In this document: one piece after another, positions 48,130 to 61,118 of the stretch | Position numbering within the stretch: position 1 is the stretch's first letter | How the letters are laid out: the number at the start of each line of letters is the position of its first letter | Source: Viscum album | Taxonomy: Eukaryota > Streptophyta > Magnoliopsida > Santalales > Viscaceae | Assembly (NCBI GenBank): GCA_963277665.1 | Contig: OY728142.1 | Span: forward strand, 15,080,001-15,144,000 | Direction: 5' to 3' | Length of the DNA stretch: 64,000 nucleotides | The notes under the pieces: generated by a model | Told to the model about the DNA's origin: nothing | What the model saw: the letters and a program-made list of their open reading frames with translations, nothing else | The model's database searches: none | Position numbers and translations under genes: made by a program

Positions 48130-48900
48130 ATGACTTTTTGTTGATCAAACCTAACTTATTTTTGATTTATTTAAATCTACCACAATTTAAGGGTTTTATA
48201 AAATATCAAAAACTATTTTTTTTTGTTTTGATAAAATTGAGAATAATATCTCATTTTGTGTGTGTTATATTAAAGGAAGTGAAGTCTTATTCTTATATTC
48301 TTCTCATGTGAGTGATGTGATAGTTTATTAGATAAAGTGATAATACTTGTAATATTATAAATAATACACCTTAGATTTAAACTCAGACTAAAATTTGCAA
48401 GTGTTTACTACATAAAAAACAATTGAGTAAAACAAATTCCAACCACCATTTATTCAGTGTGAGTGTTGGAAAGTACAAATACTTTTTTCTCTTATGAGAC
48501 CATGAAACTAATTCATGTCCATGTAAATTTAAATTTTCTTATGTACTATTATGATTCATCCTAACACTACTATTGTTTGAATTAGAATAAATCATAAGAC
48601 TATGATCTATTCTAGGAGAATAAAATAATCCAAGTTCTAGGGTTCCTTTAAGGTATAGGAAGATCCACTCGACAACCTTAACATGTGATTTCTTTAGATT
48701 TTACGATTACCTCATAAATAAGAATGAATAGTTCATAATTACTAGTGAATAAGACATCATTTAAATTATTCCTTTGATCACCCCTATAATCATTGTTTGA
48801 TCTATCAGTTTCTTGGATTCAATATGGTCAAGTTTACAAGAGGTTCTTAATAGAATACTAATAAATGAAGAATTGTAAAAACTAATTGTTTTAAGTAATT
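48130..48900 (-). pseudogene. Copia RNase H remnant, minus strand
   Basis: The minus strand reads LYLKGTLELGLFYS (family RYLKGT..LGL.Y), MIYSNSN for the Y-S-D-A-D box, HELVSWSHKRKK, then near 48300-48150 HEKNIRIRLHFL (RTKHIEIRHHFL) and DIILNFIKTKKN with FIKPLN (DI.L.FI.T..QLADIFTKPL). The final KNKLGLI-like end falls near 48135. These are diagnostic of the Copia RNase H C-terminus despite stops. Confidence 0.82.
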
Positions 48901-48929
48901 ATCATATATACTTATGTTGAGTTAATATT

Positions 48930-49560
48930 ATCACTTTCAGTCTCAAAGTTATTTGATCTTTATGGAAATAGTAATGTTCTTCCATCATTCTCATATCGAA
49001 CTCAGTCTGTATAATGTTTTGATAAATTTCTATAAGAATTTTTTGAACTGAGCCAAATATAATATCATTGATATAATTTTGAATAATAATGTCGTCTTTA
49101 TGAAATTTTATGGTAAAAATATTATCATATTATATTTATTTTATCATTTTCTTTGAAGTAATAATCTATAAAATCAATCCTATAGAGATCTTAGATCATT
49201 TTTAATCTCGTAAAGATATTTAGTAAGATTAAATTAATGTTATAATAAATTTACATTTTCAAAAAATAGGAGATTATTTAACATAAAACTAATTATGAAC
49301 ATATACTCTTAGGAAGACACTTTATATCCATTTGAAAATAGAGAAAATTTAAAGTGATTTAGAAAATCTAGTAGAATATGGATTGAAATTACCAGAGAAA
49401 ATGTTTCTCCATAATCAATTCCCTCTTAATATTTATGAACTGTAGAAAATAATATCACCATATTATATACTATAATTACATTTTCATCATAGTTATTGAA
49501 AAATATTCATGCTATTACTATAATTAAAATATCTCTGGGACATTCAACTAAAGTCCAAAA
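48930..49560 (-). pseudogene. Copia reverse transcriptase remnant, minus strand
   Basis: At about 49110-49000 the minus strand reads KDDIIIQNYINDIIFGS, corresponding to the RT catalytic box (family VQIYVDDIIFGS), with Y-I-N-D where YVDD is expected. It continues TEFDMRMMEEHYYF (family EFEMSMMGELNFFLGLQ) and LTQHKY. Upstream near 49200, YLYEIKNDLRSL corresponds to YKLKKALYGLKQAPR. The order and distance agree with RT. Confidence 0.8.
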
Positions 49561-50169
49561 CTTATTCTATTTAAATTAATTCATCTATTATTATATAGAA
49601 ACTAAAAAATATATCACCACCAAAGGAATCAAATTAAATTTTCGTTTTTAATTATTTATGAATATAATATCCCCATATTAATTTGTTAAGAAACTATGAT
49701 TTCAAACTAGTTGATATAATTCACCCATTACAACATCACTGAGATTATTTCTTAAGAGAAAATAATTTTTAATTAAAAGGGAATGTTGATCTTTCTTTAT
49801 AGAATCCTTAAAATTCATTAATATAACTTTTGTAAGTTTAAATTTAATTATTCTAGAATATATAATGTTAATTTTTGATGAACTAGATTCATATCCCAAT
49901 ATTAAAATAGTTGGGGTTTCAAAAATAAAATCTGAATGAAGATCTTATAGATGTTTTGACTATAAATAAAAACAAACCTCATAAAACATCAAATGCACAA
50001 TTTAGTTACAATATTATTTCATTTTTTGAATAAACAATATGCATTAGTATTGGTTGAGTTACTAATAAATATACCATCATCAACTTTTATATCAAATTTT
50101 TGATGCTTATCTTTAGTAATCAAGATGAATAATTTTCATAAAAAATTGATGTAACTATGTTTATGTTTC

Positions 50170-50655
50170 TACCACTTTTAAATTCATAAGGTTTTTTTAT
50201 CAATTATACATGAAGTAAAATGTGACTCAAAGTGTGGTAATTAGTACTATAATTTTATGATCATAAGTATTTAGAAACTAAATATTCACACAATAATTTT
50301 TCTGTAATTTCTTAAAGGATTCTATTCCTATATTTAAATAAACCATTCTACTATGGAGGTTTAGATGTAGAAAAGTTATGAGAAATACATTTCTCACTCA
50401 AAAATGTTTTAGATCAAAAATTTATATACTCTCTAACATGATAACTCTATAAATCAATATGTTTTATTCATTTTGAAAAAGATATAGACTGTTTTGAAAA
50501 ACAAGAGTGCAGTCAACATGAGAGAAATAAAATAAACTCAAGTGTACATATTATAATCATCAACTTATAAATATGCATATTATTTACCCATGAGACTTCC
50601 AGTTTGTGTAGGGATTAATAGATCCATGTAAACTAATTTCAATGGTCCTAAATAT
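50170..50655 (-). pseudogene. Copia integrase remnant, minus strand
   Basis: In minus translation PLKLVYMDLLIPTQTGSLMGK gives the first catalytic Asp region (family PLELLHMDLFGP.RT.SLGGK). It is followed by VDDYNMYT-VYF (VDDYSRFTWVYF), an F.TSKPP..NGL stretch in place of the usual APRTPQQNGVVERKN, and a segment like LLCEYLVSKYL for the region after. The second catalytic Asp region (SDHGGEF) is too mutated to read. The upstream HHCC part is absent. Confidence 0.75.
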
Positions 50656-50671
50656 AACATTATTGAACCCA

Positions 50672-50690
50672 AAATCTTGGTTCTGATACT
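50672..50690 (-). other. Degenerate primer-binding site, minus strand
   Basis: The minus strand reads TTAGTATCAGAACCAAG, close to TTGGTATCAGAGCC-AAG. It is the place where similarity to the plus-strand giant LTR ends, opposite TTAGCACTAGATCTAAG at ~61119-61137. It is therefore a probable primer site at the end of a minus-strand LTR. Confidence 0.55.
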
Positions 50691-50693
50691 AAA

Positions 50694-53600
50694 AAATCAT
50701 TAAACTTATGTCTTTGATATGGATAATTTTGACCAAATTTAAACCATCCAAAAAATAAAAAAATTAAAATAAAATTTTGGATAACTTACATAACCAAGGA
50801 ACTTTTAGGTTTAGAGTTTTATATAATTAAGAAAAAATATTACACTAAAAATTCTATATATACACAACTTGTTCATAAATCTCTACTTCATCTCCAACTA
50901 GGTTCTTCAAGTCTAGTAACCTTTTTAGGCACAAAATACTTAAAACCTTTCTTCACAACCTAGTAAAATGGAAACATAATGAGGATGAACTCAAATGATC
51001 AGTAATGGTAAACATAATCATTAACAATTTGATGTCTTCAGTAAGAATAATATGAGCATAAGGATATAATTAAATCATCCCAGTACATGATAAAAACATA
51101 AGATAATTGATAGTGATCAAAACCTATATCATAAATAACAAAACATCGAATAAATATTTATCATAAGATAATATTCATATAATTTAGCAATCACATGGTT
51201 TGTTAAAACATTATTTGAATAAAGAATCCATTTGAACTTGATTCATGTATAATGAAAACTTGTTGGTAACTTAGAACATCATTTTCATATCCCTCTAATA
51301 AATAAAATAACATACCTAGTAAATTCAACTAATCTCTTAGGAGTAACCTATAACTAGTTAACTTAGTCCCTTTACACAATGTATTTGAGAGATATATCTG
51401 GATCAACCATCATCAAGTGCTATATCAGGCTCTCCCATCATTATAAAAAAATTACAAGGACTATAAAATAATCCTAACACATGAAAGATAGAATTTTTAG
51501 ACATAAAAATAACTATTTTTTATATCTTGATTTACCCATGTAAAATAAATGGGTTCCATGAAAATATATCTAAAAAAATCATAATACATATGAAGAAAGA
51601 ATATATATGGTATCATTATATCGTATCCTCATGGTAACATAAGTAAAATAAATGGTTTTTATCATTTATGAATATAAATAGTAAAAAAATTATTAAAAAC
51701 ATTTTTGAGGAAAATACCCTTTACACTTAAAAAGTCACCTTCAAAAACTAAAAATTCTTAAAGTATTGAGAAAATACATTTCATTAAAAATTAAATTAAA
51801 AAATTATAAATGAATATTCAAAAAAATATTGATCATGATGGTGGGAAAATATATTCATGTTGAAAAAGTTAAAAATAAACATTCTTTTTAAACTCTTGTA
51901 ATTAGATTCAAAAGTGAAAAATTCTAAAAATGTTATGAAATATCCTTTTAAATACTTTTCAAAGAAGGTATAATATCATTTAAAATAAATTTATTAAATA
52001 ATTTATTTTTAAAAAGAAACATTCTTGAAAAAATTAAATAAGACATAAATTTGGAAGATAAATATTACCAATTTAAAATAAGAAACATGATTGGTATCAC
52101 TTACAAACAACTTTATTAATATTTCTTTAATCAATAAGGAGGAAAATGGAAAATAACAATTTAAACCAAATTCATAACCAAGTAAGAATGAAATAGATGT
52201 GGTTCAAAAAAATAAGAGCATATGATCCCTCTCAAAGGAACATTGAACATAGAAAATATGAAAATAAGATGATATTGTATAAAAATCCTTACCATTTTGG
52301 TAACTTTTGAATCATAAAACTATTAAAGAAATGAATTCAAATGAAATTTAAAATATCATTAATATAATTATATCCATGATATAACATGTAAATGGTTATT
52401 ATTTATACCTCATAATATAAGATAGATGTATAAGATAGACATAATTCATAAAGAAGAAAATTTTGAGACGAATAACCCTTACAAAGATCATATCACTAAA
52501 TTGAGAATTAATAAATGGATATATTTTGTGTAAAAAATGTAAATCCATATTAAAAAATGTAATTAAAATATAGAATAGTCATATTTAATTACTCATATAA
52601 CCCATGAATAACAAACAAAATAAAGAAGTAACATAACCCAATGAAATGAAATTGAGTTATGAAATCCTTTATAAATAGGTAACTTTAACGTAAGATACCC
52701 TTGGATGAAAATTTTTTAATTGAAACTTAAAATACCATGGATTATTAATGATTTATAATATAATAAATAAAATGGGTAGTACATAAACCATATAATAGTA
52801 TTAAAATATTCATTAATGAAGTTAAATTTAGATTAAATCCCTTACCTCGAGTCCAAACAAGCTATGTATGTACTTTAAAATTAGTATAATATAGTTATAT
52901 AAATTATTTAATTTCATTAGAACATTTTATAGGATTAATAAATTATCCTTAATTTTTTTTAATTTAATTTAATGACATATTTAATTACTTAATCAGTTAT
53001 TTCCACATTTAGTGTTTTGAGGATGCTCGGTTCATAACATAAAAAAGACTTTGGTATATTAGCTATATTGAAATGAATATTTGTAAAATAATCAAAAATT
53101 AATTATAATTACATAATTATCCTTTTTATACATTAATTATAGTTTTAAAACCAATCATCTGTACTGTTTATGAAAAATGAATTATGTTACAATCATATAG
53201 ATGGTAGGTCATATGCACACATGAGTAATGCTTCCATTTTTCAATGAACATGTAAGAAATAAGGTAAGTATTATATTATCTTTCAATAATTATTATTATA
53301 TCCTAAATATTATATTACATATTTCAATAATTTATATATACCATTCATGTTATGTGATGAATCATATCACTTCATGATGGTTGTAATCCACACACATGCA
53401 TGAATGATGTTATCATTTTTATTGGATAGAAAGGTAAGAAAAATAGATGATATATATTATTTATTGAATTATAATTATTTCATGAATATCATATATATAC
53501 AGTAAATTCATTATTATAACCAACCATTGGTGTTGGTTATGGTGATGGAAAATGAATTACATCGGTTCGCGAGGTGGTAGTCTATTGTACACATAACCGA

Positions 53601-53897
53601 CGGTTTCATTTCCCATTTGATAGAATAAGGATATGGATTAAGATTAATAAATCAACATAATTATATCTAAATATATGATTGATATTTATACTATTATATC
53701 ATAATTCGTTTCGTATAGTTATGAAGGATGTAGAAGAAAAAAACTAAAACATTTCTTTAAAATCAATACCTCTTCTTTGGAAAATCTCTTTTTCATTACA
53801 TCATAAGCCCTATAAGGTTGGTATTTTCCCAAAAAAATACTATAGAACACGGGGAGTGATTTTAGGAAGATATTTGGTTAGGAATTTTCTAAACTAG
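50694..53897 (-). mobile_element. Giant-LTR fragment, minus strand (inverted-repeat arm)
   Basis: On reverse complementing, this 3.2 kb matches 57880-61118 in order. Anchors are 53545-53600 with 58141-58195 (the GGTAGTCT / AGACTACC box), 52837-52860 with 58884-58910 (CCTCGAGTC), 52465-52515 with 59235-59285 (ACGAATAA...GATCAT...AATTGAGAATTAATAA), 50960-51060 with 60725-60835, and 50700-50760 with 61050-61110. The matching runs right up to 53897, where the plus-strand element begins, so the rest of this minus LTR is predicted beyond the window. It holds no gene. Confidence 0.75.
53155..53640 (-). repeat. Three tandem ~185-bp units in giant LTR
   Basis: Three related segments are centred near 53201, 53385 and 53575. 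Each has a GATGG-TGGTAGTC (or TGGTTGTAATCC) box, then ACACAT, then a CATTTTTC-ATTGGATAG-like part. The same three appear inverted at about 58130-58210, 58300-58365 and 58480-58545. The third unit contains an unusually CG-rich core (CATCGGTTCGCGAGGTGG). Confidence 0.7.
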
Positions 53898-55799
53898 TGT
53901 AATAACTCGATATTTTAAAGAAGACTATGTTCGAAAGCATAAAAGATACGAAACACCGAGTCTAAATGAACTATGAAATATCATTATTCAAATATGTCCT
54001 TTATAACCTAGCTGTTAAATATGTATATAAATATGGTTAACTAAATTATGAGATATATATAATGGTTCTTATAAATAAAAACCTACTTATTAATGCTTGT
54101 GAAATAAACACTCAACTTTTTGTAAATATATTTTATTCTTCAAAGATATGATTTCTTCAAAATAGGGTTTTATTGATTTTTTGTGAGTGAATAATATAAT
54201 TAAATTCTATAATTTTATGAAATTTTATTTGATAAAATAAATTTAATTTTTTAAATAATCATATCAAAATTATCCAATGGTGAAATTTTGAATTTTTTCT
54301 AAAATGAATGCTTTTTTAATTAATAGTGAAAATAATAATTTTTATTAAAATTTGTATTTTATCTAAAATTATTTAAAAAGTAAAATTAAAATTTGGATTA
54401 GTTTTAAAAAATAATTTTTTTATTATAAATAATCCAATTATAGTTTTTAAATGAAATTTATACCTGAATTTGGTATCAAAAATTTTTTATACTTGAAAAG
54501 AAATTCTCTAAAAAATCATTTTTGATTACGTATTGTTGGTTTAATTTTAAATTAAATTAAAGAGATTTTTTATTTTGAATCATGTAAAATAGATTCAATA
54601 TTTGAAATTAGGTGGTTTAAATTTGGTAAGTATTCCCCTTATATGTTTGGTAATTGTGAATAATTACTTTAGAAAATATATGTCACCTCGATAAGGGTAA
54701 ATTAGGTAATTTAGGAAAACATTATAATATAAGGACTGAAAAATGAACCTAAAACATGAATTAGTTATTTTATAATTTTATATCTCATATATAAACATCC
54801 AAATTTTTAATATAAGAGTGTTTTTTTCCTTTTGTAATTGATTTTGACCTTTATAATATTTAAGTGATTATAGAGCGAAAAATGTCACACACTTTTGTTA
54901 ATAAGTATAATGTTTTTGAAATACTAATAATCCAAAGATATGTTTTTTATAAATATTTATTTTAAATTTAAATGATTTTTTTTTTCTTGTGAATTTTTTA
55001 AATTTATAGTGATGAAATAATTACCTTAAAATCATTCCCAATATTGACGTAGTAATTAATCAATTTATAGACAAATAAAATAAATGATTGTAAAAAAAAT
55101 AAAGTAGTATAACATGAAAGGATTATTGTGATTAAATAATTTTTTGAATAAAAATAACATGTTATAGGAGTTTTAATTTGTTATAATAGAATTCATTTAA
55201 ACTATTGATGTTATTAAATTTAAAGTAAAGGAATTGTTCTAAAATTGACATTAATGATATTTTATAACAAATAATATTTTATTAGATGATTTAAAATGAC
55301 AAAAAATACTATAGTCATACAAATTATTTTTATGTGGTTTGAAATATATTCCATGATCCATTTAGGTGTTGTAATTCCATTTATAGTAAATAGCATGGCC
55401 GTTAAAGAGTAAAAAACCATATTATCAAGGTAAGTGGGAAAAGGTTTAACGAGCAGTTAAAACCAAACTTTATTGGTATAAAAATAGTATAAAAATATAA
55501 TACATTTATTGGATGATATTATTTAGACCCATAGTCAACCTATTAGTGAAATTAATCAATTTGGATCTATTTTAATTTGAAAATTAATTTATATTAATTT
55601 AATATTTGAAGAAATTCCAAAAGCACCCCTCCCTCAAAATTAACTTTTTTATTATCAAAGACACATGTGAGGAGAAAGTGTGAAACCAAAAGTTCAAACA
55701 CCAAATGAAAAGAAAAAGTGTTTCAAAAATAAACTAACTCTAGCAGACTCCTTTTTCTTTATATAGTTTCCAAAAAAGAGAGCTTACTTGAGTCTCCAG

Positions 55800-57720
55800 A
55801 TCCTCCATTAGAAGGTCTTGAAAATGGGATGCCAACTAGTACCAAGTATGTATGTACTAATCTTTGGTCACCTTCCATTAATTGAATTACATGATTAGTA
55901 TGATCTTCGTATTTTCAATCCATGCACATATCTCAAAATTTTCCTCAACTTTAAGTGGCCTTCCCATCATTATTTCAGCATCTTCCTCAAAGGCATTAAT
56001 CATCAAAACTGATTCCTTAATTTCTTCATCTGATTGCATAATAAGTCACAATATTTGGTCAAGAAATACTATATATTCCTTTTTTTTCAGTTTTAGCAAC
56101 ACATGAAGCCTCCCCTTGGTCACCTCCCTCATCTTGAATAAACTTTCCAGACTTCTTTGGAAAGATTTCCTTTATCTTGGCTTCATATTTATTGGATGAT
56201 CTTGACTCCCTTGGGAGTGGTAAGTATTAACAGTCCTTTCTCTATTTCTTGTTTCCTCTCTAACACTTCCTCATCCTCAGGTTGGGTGGTCTATTTCCTT
56301 GAAATTCATCCTAAGAATCACCATAAATGAAGACAGAGGACTTATCACTATGGTCAAGAGCCCACTTCTTATCATTGGAGATCACATACCAAACAATCTT
56401 CTGACCCTAGTCATAATTTTTCAAAATTCATAAGTAGTTTCCCATGTCAAAATCTGGCACCTACATACATAGATTGTGCTTTCCCAAATCCAAACCCCCA
56501 TTGGAATGTTTCCAGGTCATTTTGTCTAAGAAATCACATGCTTTAAGCACATTAGAAGCCACTGTTTTTATAGTCATTCATTGTTTCCCTTGATTCCCTC
56601 CTTGATTAGTAAGGTCATTCCCTGAATGCACTTTCTTCACATAGTATGGAGTTGCATGCGGCCTTGGGCCTCCCTCAAGAACTACATCAGAATTATCTTA
56701 CTTAGAAGGAGTATTCACATATTCCATGGGGCACCCAGATCAGTCCTCAATCGATTAAATACCCTAAACACCATTGGGTTACCTTTCCTCATTCCACTTT
56801 TTACATTTGTAAAATTGGGACTAGAGGGAACCCCATCATCTTATGCCAAGGCGAGCCTCCCTCCACACTTGGACCTAATAATTATTTCACTACCTTATAA
56901 TCATGAACTCTATAGATTAATGGATCTCCTTATTTCATGCTTATAGGTAGACAATGAATGTCCCAATTTCTTATAGATGGAGAAAAATTCAACCCATGAT
57001 TCGTAGACCACATGTTGTCTGCAACTAAATTCCTCACCCACTATAATCTAAACAAACTCGAAAGGCATCGTCGAAGCATCCAATTATACATAGAACTACA
57101 AATATAATGGGTGAAAAATATCTCTAGTTATATTGCCAAATCCTAGAAATATACCCACAAGGTTCCCTAACATTCTCAAAATAGATGGGTTTTAAAATAG
57201 AAGTGGGAGTTGAGGAAAAATTACCCAGATCACAACCGAAGAGGATTCACACTTCATGTGGATGTTGTAAGACCATATAAATAAAAATAACCAAGATATG
57301 TTGTAGCTATAGGGTTCACTAGACCAGGACATGATCAAATCCTCCTCCAATTCGAACTGAGTCATAATATTCTTATTGTCGAGAAATCCCACAGTTGGTC
57401 TCTCTTGTAAATCCCAATTCTCGAAAGAAAATATATCAAACAAGTACACCGAAGGTCATCAATTCTTGAAATGGGAAATCAGTGTAAGATTTAAAAAGTA
57501 CATTCGCCATATAGAATTCTGAAGTAGAGATCAGGAGGTTAGGATTTCAATCAAACAGATCTGGTACCTTAGAGAAAAGAGAGATTGGAGGGAATGAGGG
57601 AATGAGGTCAGGGTTGGATAACATAGAGAAGATCCTGTATGTCACCCTGTCAAAGGATGTCTGAGGTCCCCCCTCTATTATAGGAGGTGTCGTCTTTAAA
57701 TATGTCGCTGTTATGGAAGG
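55800..57720 (-). pseudogene. LINE ORF1 (DUF4283 plus zinc knuckle) relic
   Basis: On the minus strand a start-like ATG lies at 57510. The following decayed translation shows FELEEDLIMSWS, then IWSYNIHMKCESSSVVIWVIFPQLPLLF and NPSILRMLGNLVG (in pieces), IELDAS-like residues, and VVYESWVEFFSIYKKLGH, in the order seen in ORF1 of plant L1-type LINEs: DUF4283 RNA-binding domain, then a CCHC-like knuckle (here Cys replaced by Ser/Tyr in places). The longest clean frame is 57192-57449 (85 codons). Lys/Glu-rich sequence follows down to ~55850. No endonuclease or reverse transcriptase of ORF2 is seen, so the 3' part is missing. Ends and target duplication are not resolved. Confidence 0.7.
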
Positions 57721-57879
57721 GGATCATCCATCATGAAAATCAAGAAGCACCCCACCCACCTTCTTACTCTAAACCCCCCTCCCATCTCTTATAAAATGGA
57801 ACTTATCCTTACCTTTTAATCACACTTCAAGAACCATTTTATCTACCAATTATTCCCAAATCCATTACTAGAAACCCTA

Positions 57880-60800
57880 AAAATGAAATTTTTTCCCTTT
57901 TTTGATCAGAAAACCAACCTAGAAATCTTATAGTGTAAACTATAAGAGGTCATCCGAGGAAGAGGTATAGTTATTAACCAAGTATTTTCATTATGTTTAT
58001 TTTTAAAAAATATTCACAGATTCTTCAAAAATGGTGAAATATTAAAAACAATTTCTTCCATATAATTACATGTCATTATGTAAATTTAATAACTTCAATC
58101 TATATCCTCTCCCATCAAATGGGAAATGAAACTTTCATTTATGTGTATGGCAGACTACCGCCTCACGGACCGATATAATTCATTTTCCACCACCACCTCT
58201 CATAGATGGTAATAATGACGGATTAAATATATATAATATTTTCATGAAATTATTATCATTATTTATAAGTAATATGTCATATATTTTCATAACTTTTTAT
58301 AAAATGAAAAATGGCATTATCGCTCATGCGTACGTGTGGACTACCACCTCTATGAAGTCATGTGATGTTTTTATCAACACATGAAATGGATGATATATAT
58401 AAGTTTATTTAAAAAAATAATATGGTATTTATGATATTATTATAATACCAAGAAGGGGAAAAAATACTTACCTTCTTTCCATAATGATCATTGAAAAATG
58501 GAAATGTTACTCATGAGTTTGTAAGACCAACCATCTCCATTATTGTAACTTAGTCCATTTTTCTTAAATATATCTCATTATTTGGTTTAAAAGTATAAAT
58601 TATGTATAAAAATGATAAATATTTATTTTTTATTATTCTATAGATGATGTAATGATGATACCTTTGACCACGGTCACACACTAAAGATATTTTGAAAATT
58701 ACGAACCGAACAACATCAAAATATCCGATGTAGACTTAACTGATTAAGTAATTTAAAAATGTCCTTAAAAAAATGAAAAATATGGATTAATGATAAGGTA
58801 TTAATCATAGTAAAATTTATTATGAATTCAAATAATTTATTTGAGTTTATTATACATGATTTAAATGAAATACCTAGAATGATTTGACTCGAGGCAAGGG
58901 ATTTTGTCACAATATTCTTTCATTATGGAATATTTTATTATCATGATTATAATTTATTTTATATAGTGCATATACTGACTCTTTAACATGTTATTCCATG
59001 AATAATTCATTCATAATTATATCTTATGTTTTTATTTGAATTATTTTATCCATATAGTTTAACTTTAAAGTTACCAAGTGGTGAATAGATTCTTAACTCA
59101 ATTTCAATTTATTGGTTCCTAACTCTTCTTCATTGCCTTTGATTTGATTTTATTATGTGTGAATTTATCTCAAAATTGTTTATTATATATTTACACTTTT
59201 TTTTTGGATTTAAAATTGTTACATATAATCTATCCATTTATTAATTCTCAATTTAATGGTATGATCTTTTTAGGGATTATTCGTCTCATATTATCTCTCT
59301 TTGAGACATAGACACCTATATTATTTTTTGAGGTGTATATACTTTCCTTTTGATATGTCACATAATGAATCTCTTTATTATCCTGATATTTAATGATTCA
59401 TTTTATTTTATTTTTTATTGGGTATTTCGATTGAAAAGTTACCATAGTGGTAAAGAATTTATGTTAATACTCGTTTCTTTTCGAGATTGTTTACGTTGAA
59501 GGTTATTTTAGAGGAATTCATATTGTATTATTTTCTTGAAAAAAAATATATTTTCTTCTACACTGGTTATAATTTTTTTACATGTTTTATTTCCATTTTA
59601 TTTCTTATTGATTAAAAAATATCAATAATTTCATTTGTAAGTGATACCGATATTGTATCTTCTTTTAGATCAAGAATCTTTCTTTTATATATCCATATTT
59701 TCTAAAATAGTTTCAAAAATTTTATTTCCTAATAATATATTATTTCTTAAAACCATTTCACATGGTCTTTATCCTTATTTTAAATTTTTAAAGGAAATAT
59801 ATTAACGTTTTACAAATGGGTTACTTTGGAATCCTTTTATTAAATGTTTGAAAATAATATATATTTCTATCATTTATGACATGAACAGATTTTCCCATCA
59901 CCATGAACATTATTTTATTTAAATATTCCTTTATAAGTTTCCAATTTTATTTTCAAATAATAGGATTTTCATAATATATTGTGATTTTTTAGTTTTTAAA
60001 ATATGTTTTCAAATTAAAAAGTGTATTTTTCTTAAGAATTTTATCAATGATCTTTTAATACTATTTCTATTTATCAACATGAAAAACCCTTCATGTTATT
60101 CATTCTCCACTGGTGATGTTTTTTAAGTATAATATCCTAATTATTTCTCTAGATGGAATTGATTTTCATGGAACCCATTTTTTTACATAGGTTAATTATG
60201 TTATGTAAGGAATAATGGTTTTTATTATGAGTTTTATGATGAAATGAAATCACCCTGTGCTTTATTCATGTTATGGTTCTTGGGAATTATTTATCAGAAT
60301 TAGTAATCTTGATACATGTTATACGTATGGTTGATCTCCATTATATCTCATGATATAATGGTTTTATCCCAATTATGTCTCTTGATATATCATGAGAGCC
60401 CCATTATAGCTTTCCAATGCATTGGGTAAGAATTATATTGGTAGTTGACTGAATGATTCTTTGAATATTTATGGGTTCTATAAGGGTTCTTATGAAGATA
60501 ATGTTTCAAGATACAAACACATTTTCTTTGTTCTTTATATGGGTTATAAATGTTTCCTATGATCAATATTTACATCACATGCCTCATGATTATTGATTTA
60601 TATGAATCGTTCATTTGATAAATATTTACACCATGTTTCATGTATTATGATCAAGGTATTAATGGTTGTAAATTCTCTTTTGTCATACTCATGAAATTTG
60701 ATTATGTAAACATACCCTAATTCACATATTATTATCATTTATGAAATTAAATTGTTAGTTCTTATGTTTACCCTTACTAAGAATTTAAGCTAACCTATCT

Positions 60801-61118
60801 TATGTCTCCTTCTACCCAAGTTATAAATAATGATGTTAAGTGATTTTTTTCTAGAAATATTTAATGTGTTAAGATTTTATGGGAGATAATGAAGACTTGA
60901 TATAGAATATAAAAATATCCTTATGATACGAAAATGATCTCTTGATGTAATGAGTGTTGTTTATGGAAGAGTTTTTCCTAATTCTATGACACTCTAATAC
61001 AAAAAAAGTCCTTGACTATATAAGTGATCTAATATTTCCTTATAATATTGTTTGCTTTGGATGGAAACAATTGGGTCACATTTATCAATATCAAATTCTA
61101 AAATTAAATGTTTATCTT
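57880..61118 (+). repeat. Inverted-repeat arm, plus strand
   Basis: This is the reverse-complement partner of 50694-53897, separated from it by about 4 kb (the front of the plus LTR and the LINE relic). The arms are the distal two-thirds of two LTRs from the same family in opposite orientation. Similarity is clear but diverged, with many small indels. Confidence 0.75.

Larger units (their letters stand above)
48130..50655 (-). pseudogene. pol: SIRE-like Copia pol relic (integrase, RT, RNase H)
   Basis: Reading the minus strand from 50655 down, decayed peptides fall in Copia order: integrase core, linker, RT, RNase H, with a typical C-terminal end. Gag and protease are missing, since integrase begins within about 20-40 bp of a primer-site-like sequence bordering a giant LTR. 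The motif wording (MDL..PTQTGSLMGK, VDDY, ND-D-I-I-F-G-S, DIILNFI..FIKPLN) is closest to the SIRE/Maximus branch by recall of family patterns. Stops and shifts occur throughout. It is a fossil, older than the two intact Copia elements. Confidence 0.82.
53898..61118 (+). repeat. Giant 5' LTR, split by a LINE relic
   Basis: The start is fixed by similarity to 62416 onward. The end is inferred from the place where similarity to the minus-strand copy reaches a primer-site-like sequence. Without the LINE part (about 55800-57720) the LTR would be about 5.2 kb, long even for plant elements. 57790-57796 (TATAAAA) in a CCCCTCCCATCTC context could be its TATA box. An alternative is that 55600-57960 is native LTR and not an insertion; the protein-like LINE content argues against this. 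Confidence 0.6.

Noticed and set aside
48123..48311. Plus-strand 62-codon frame
   Set aside because: It is antisense to the RNase H end of the minus-strand Copia relic, and low in complexity.
56626..56946. Plus-strand 106-codon frame
   Set aside because: It is antisense to the LINE ORF1 relic. The minus strand shows the recognisable DUF4283-type motifs, so this is a shadow.
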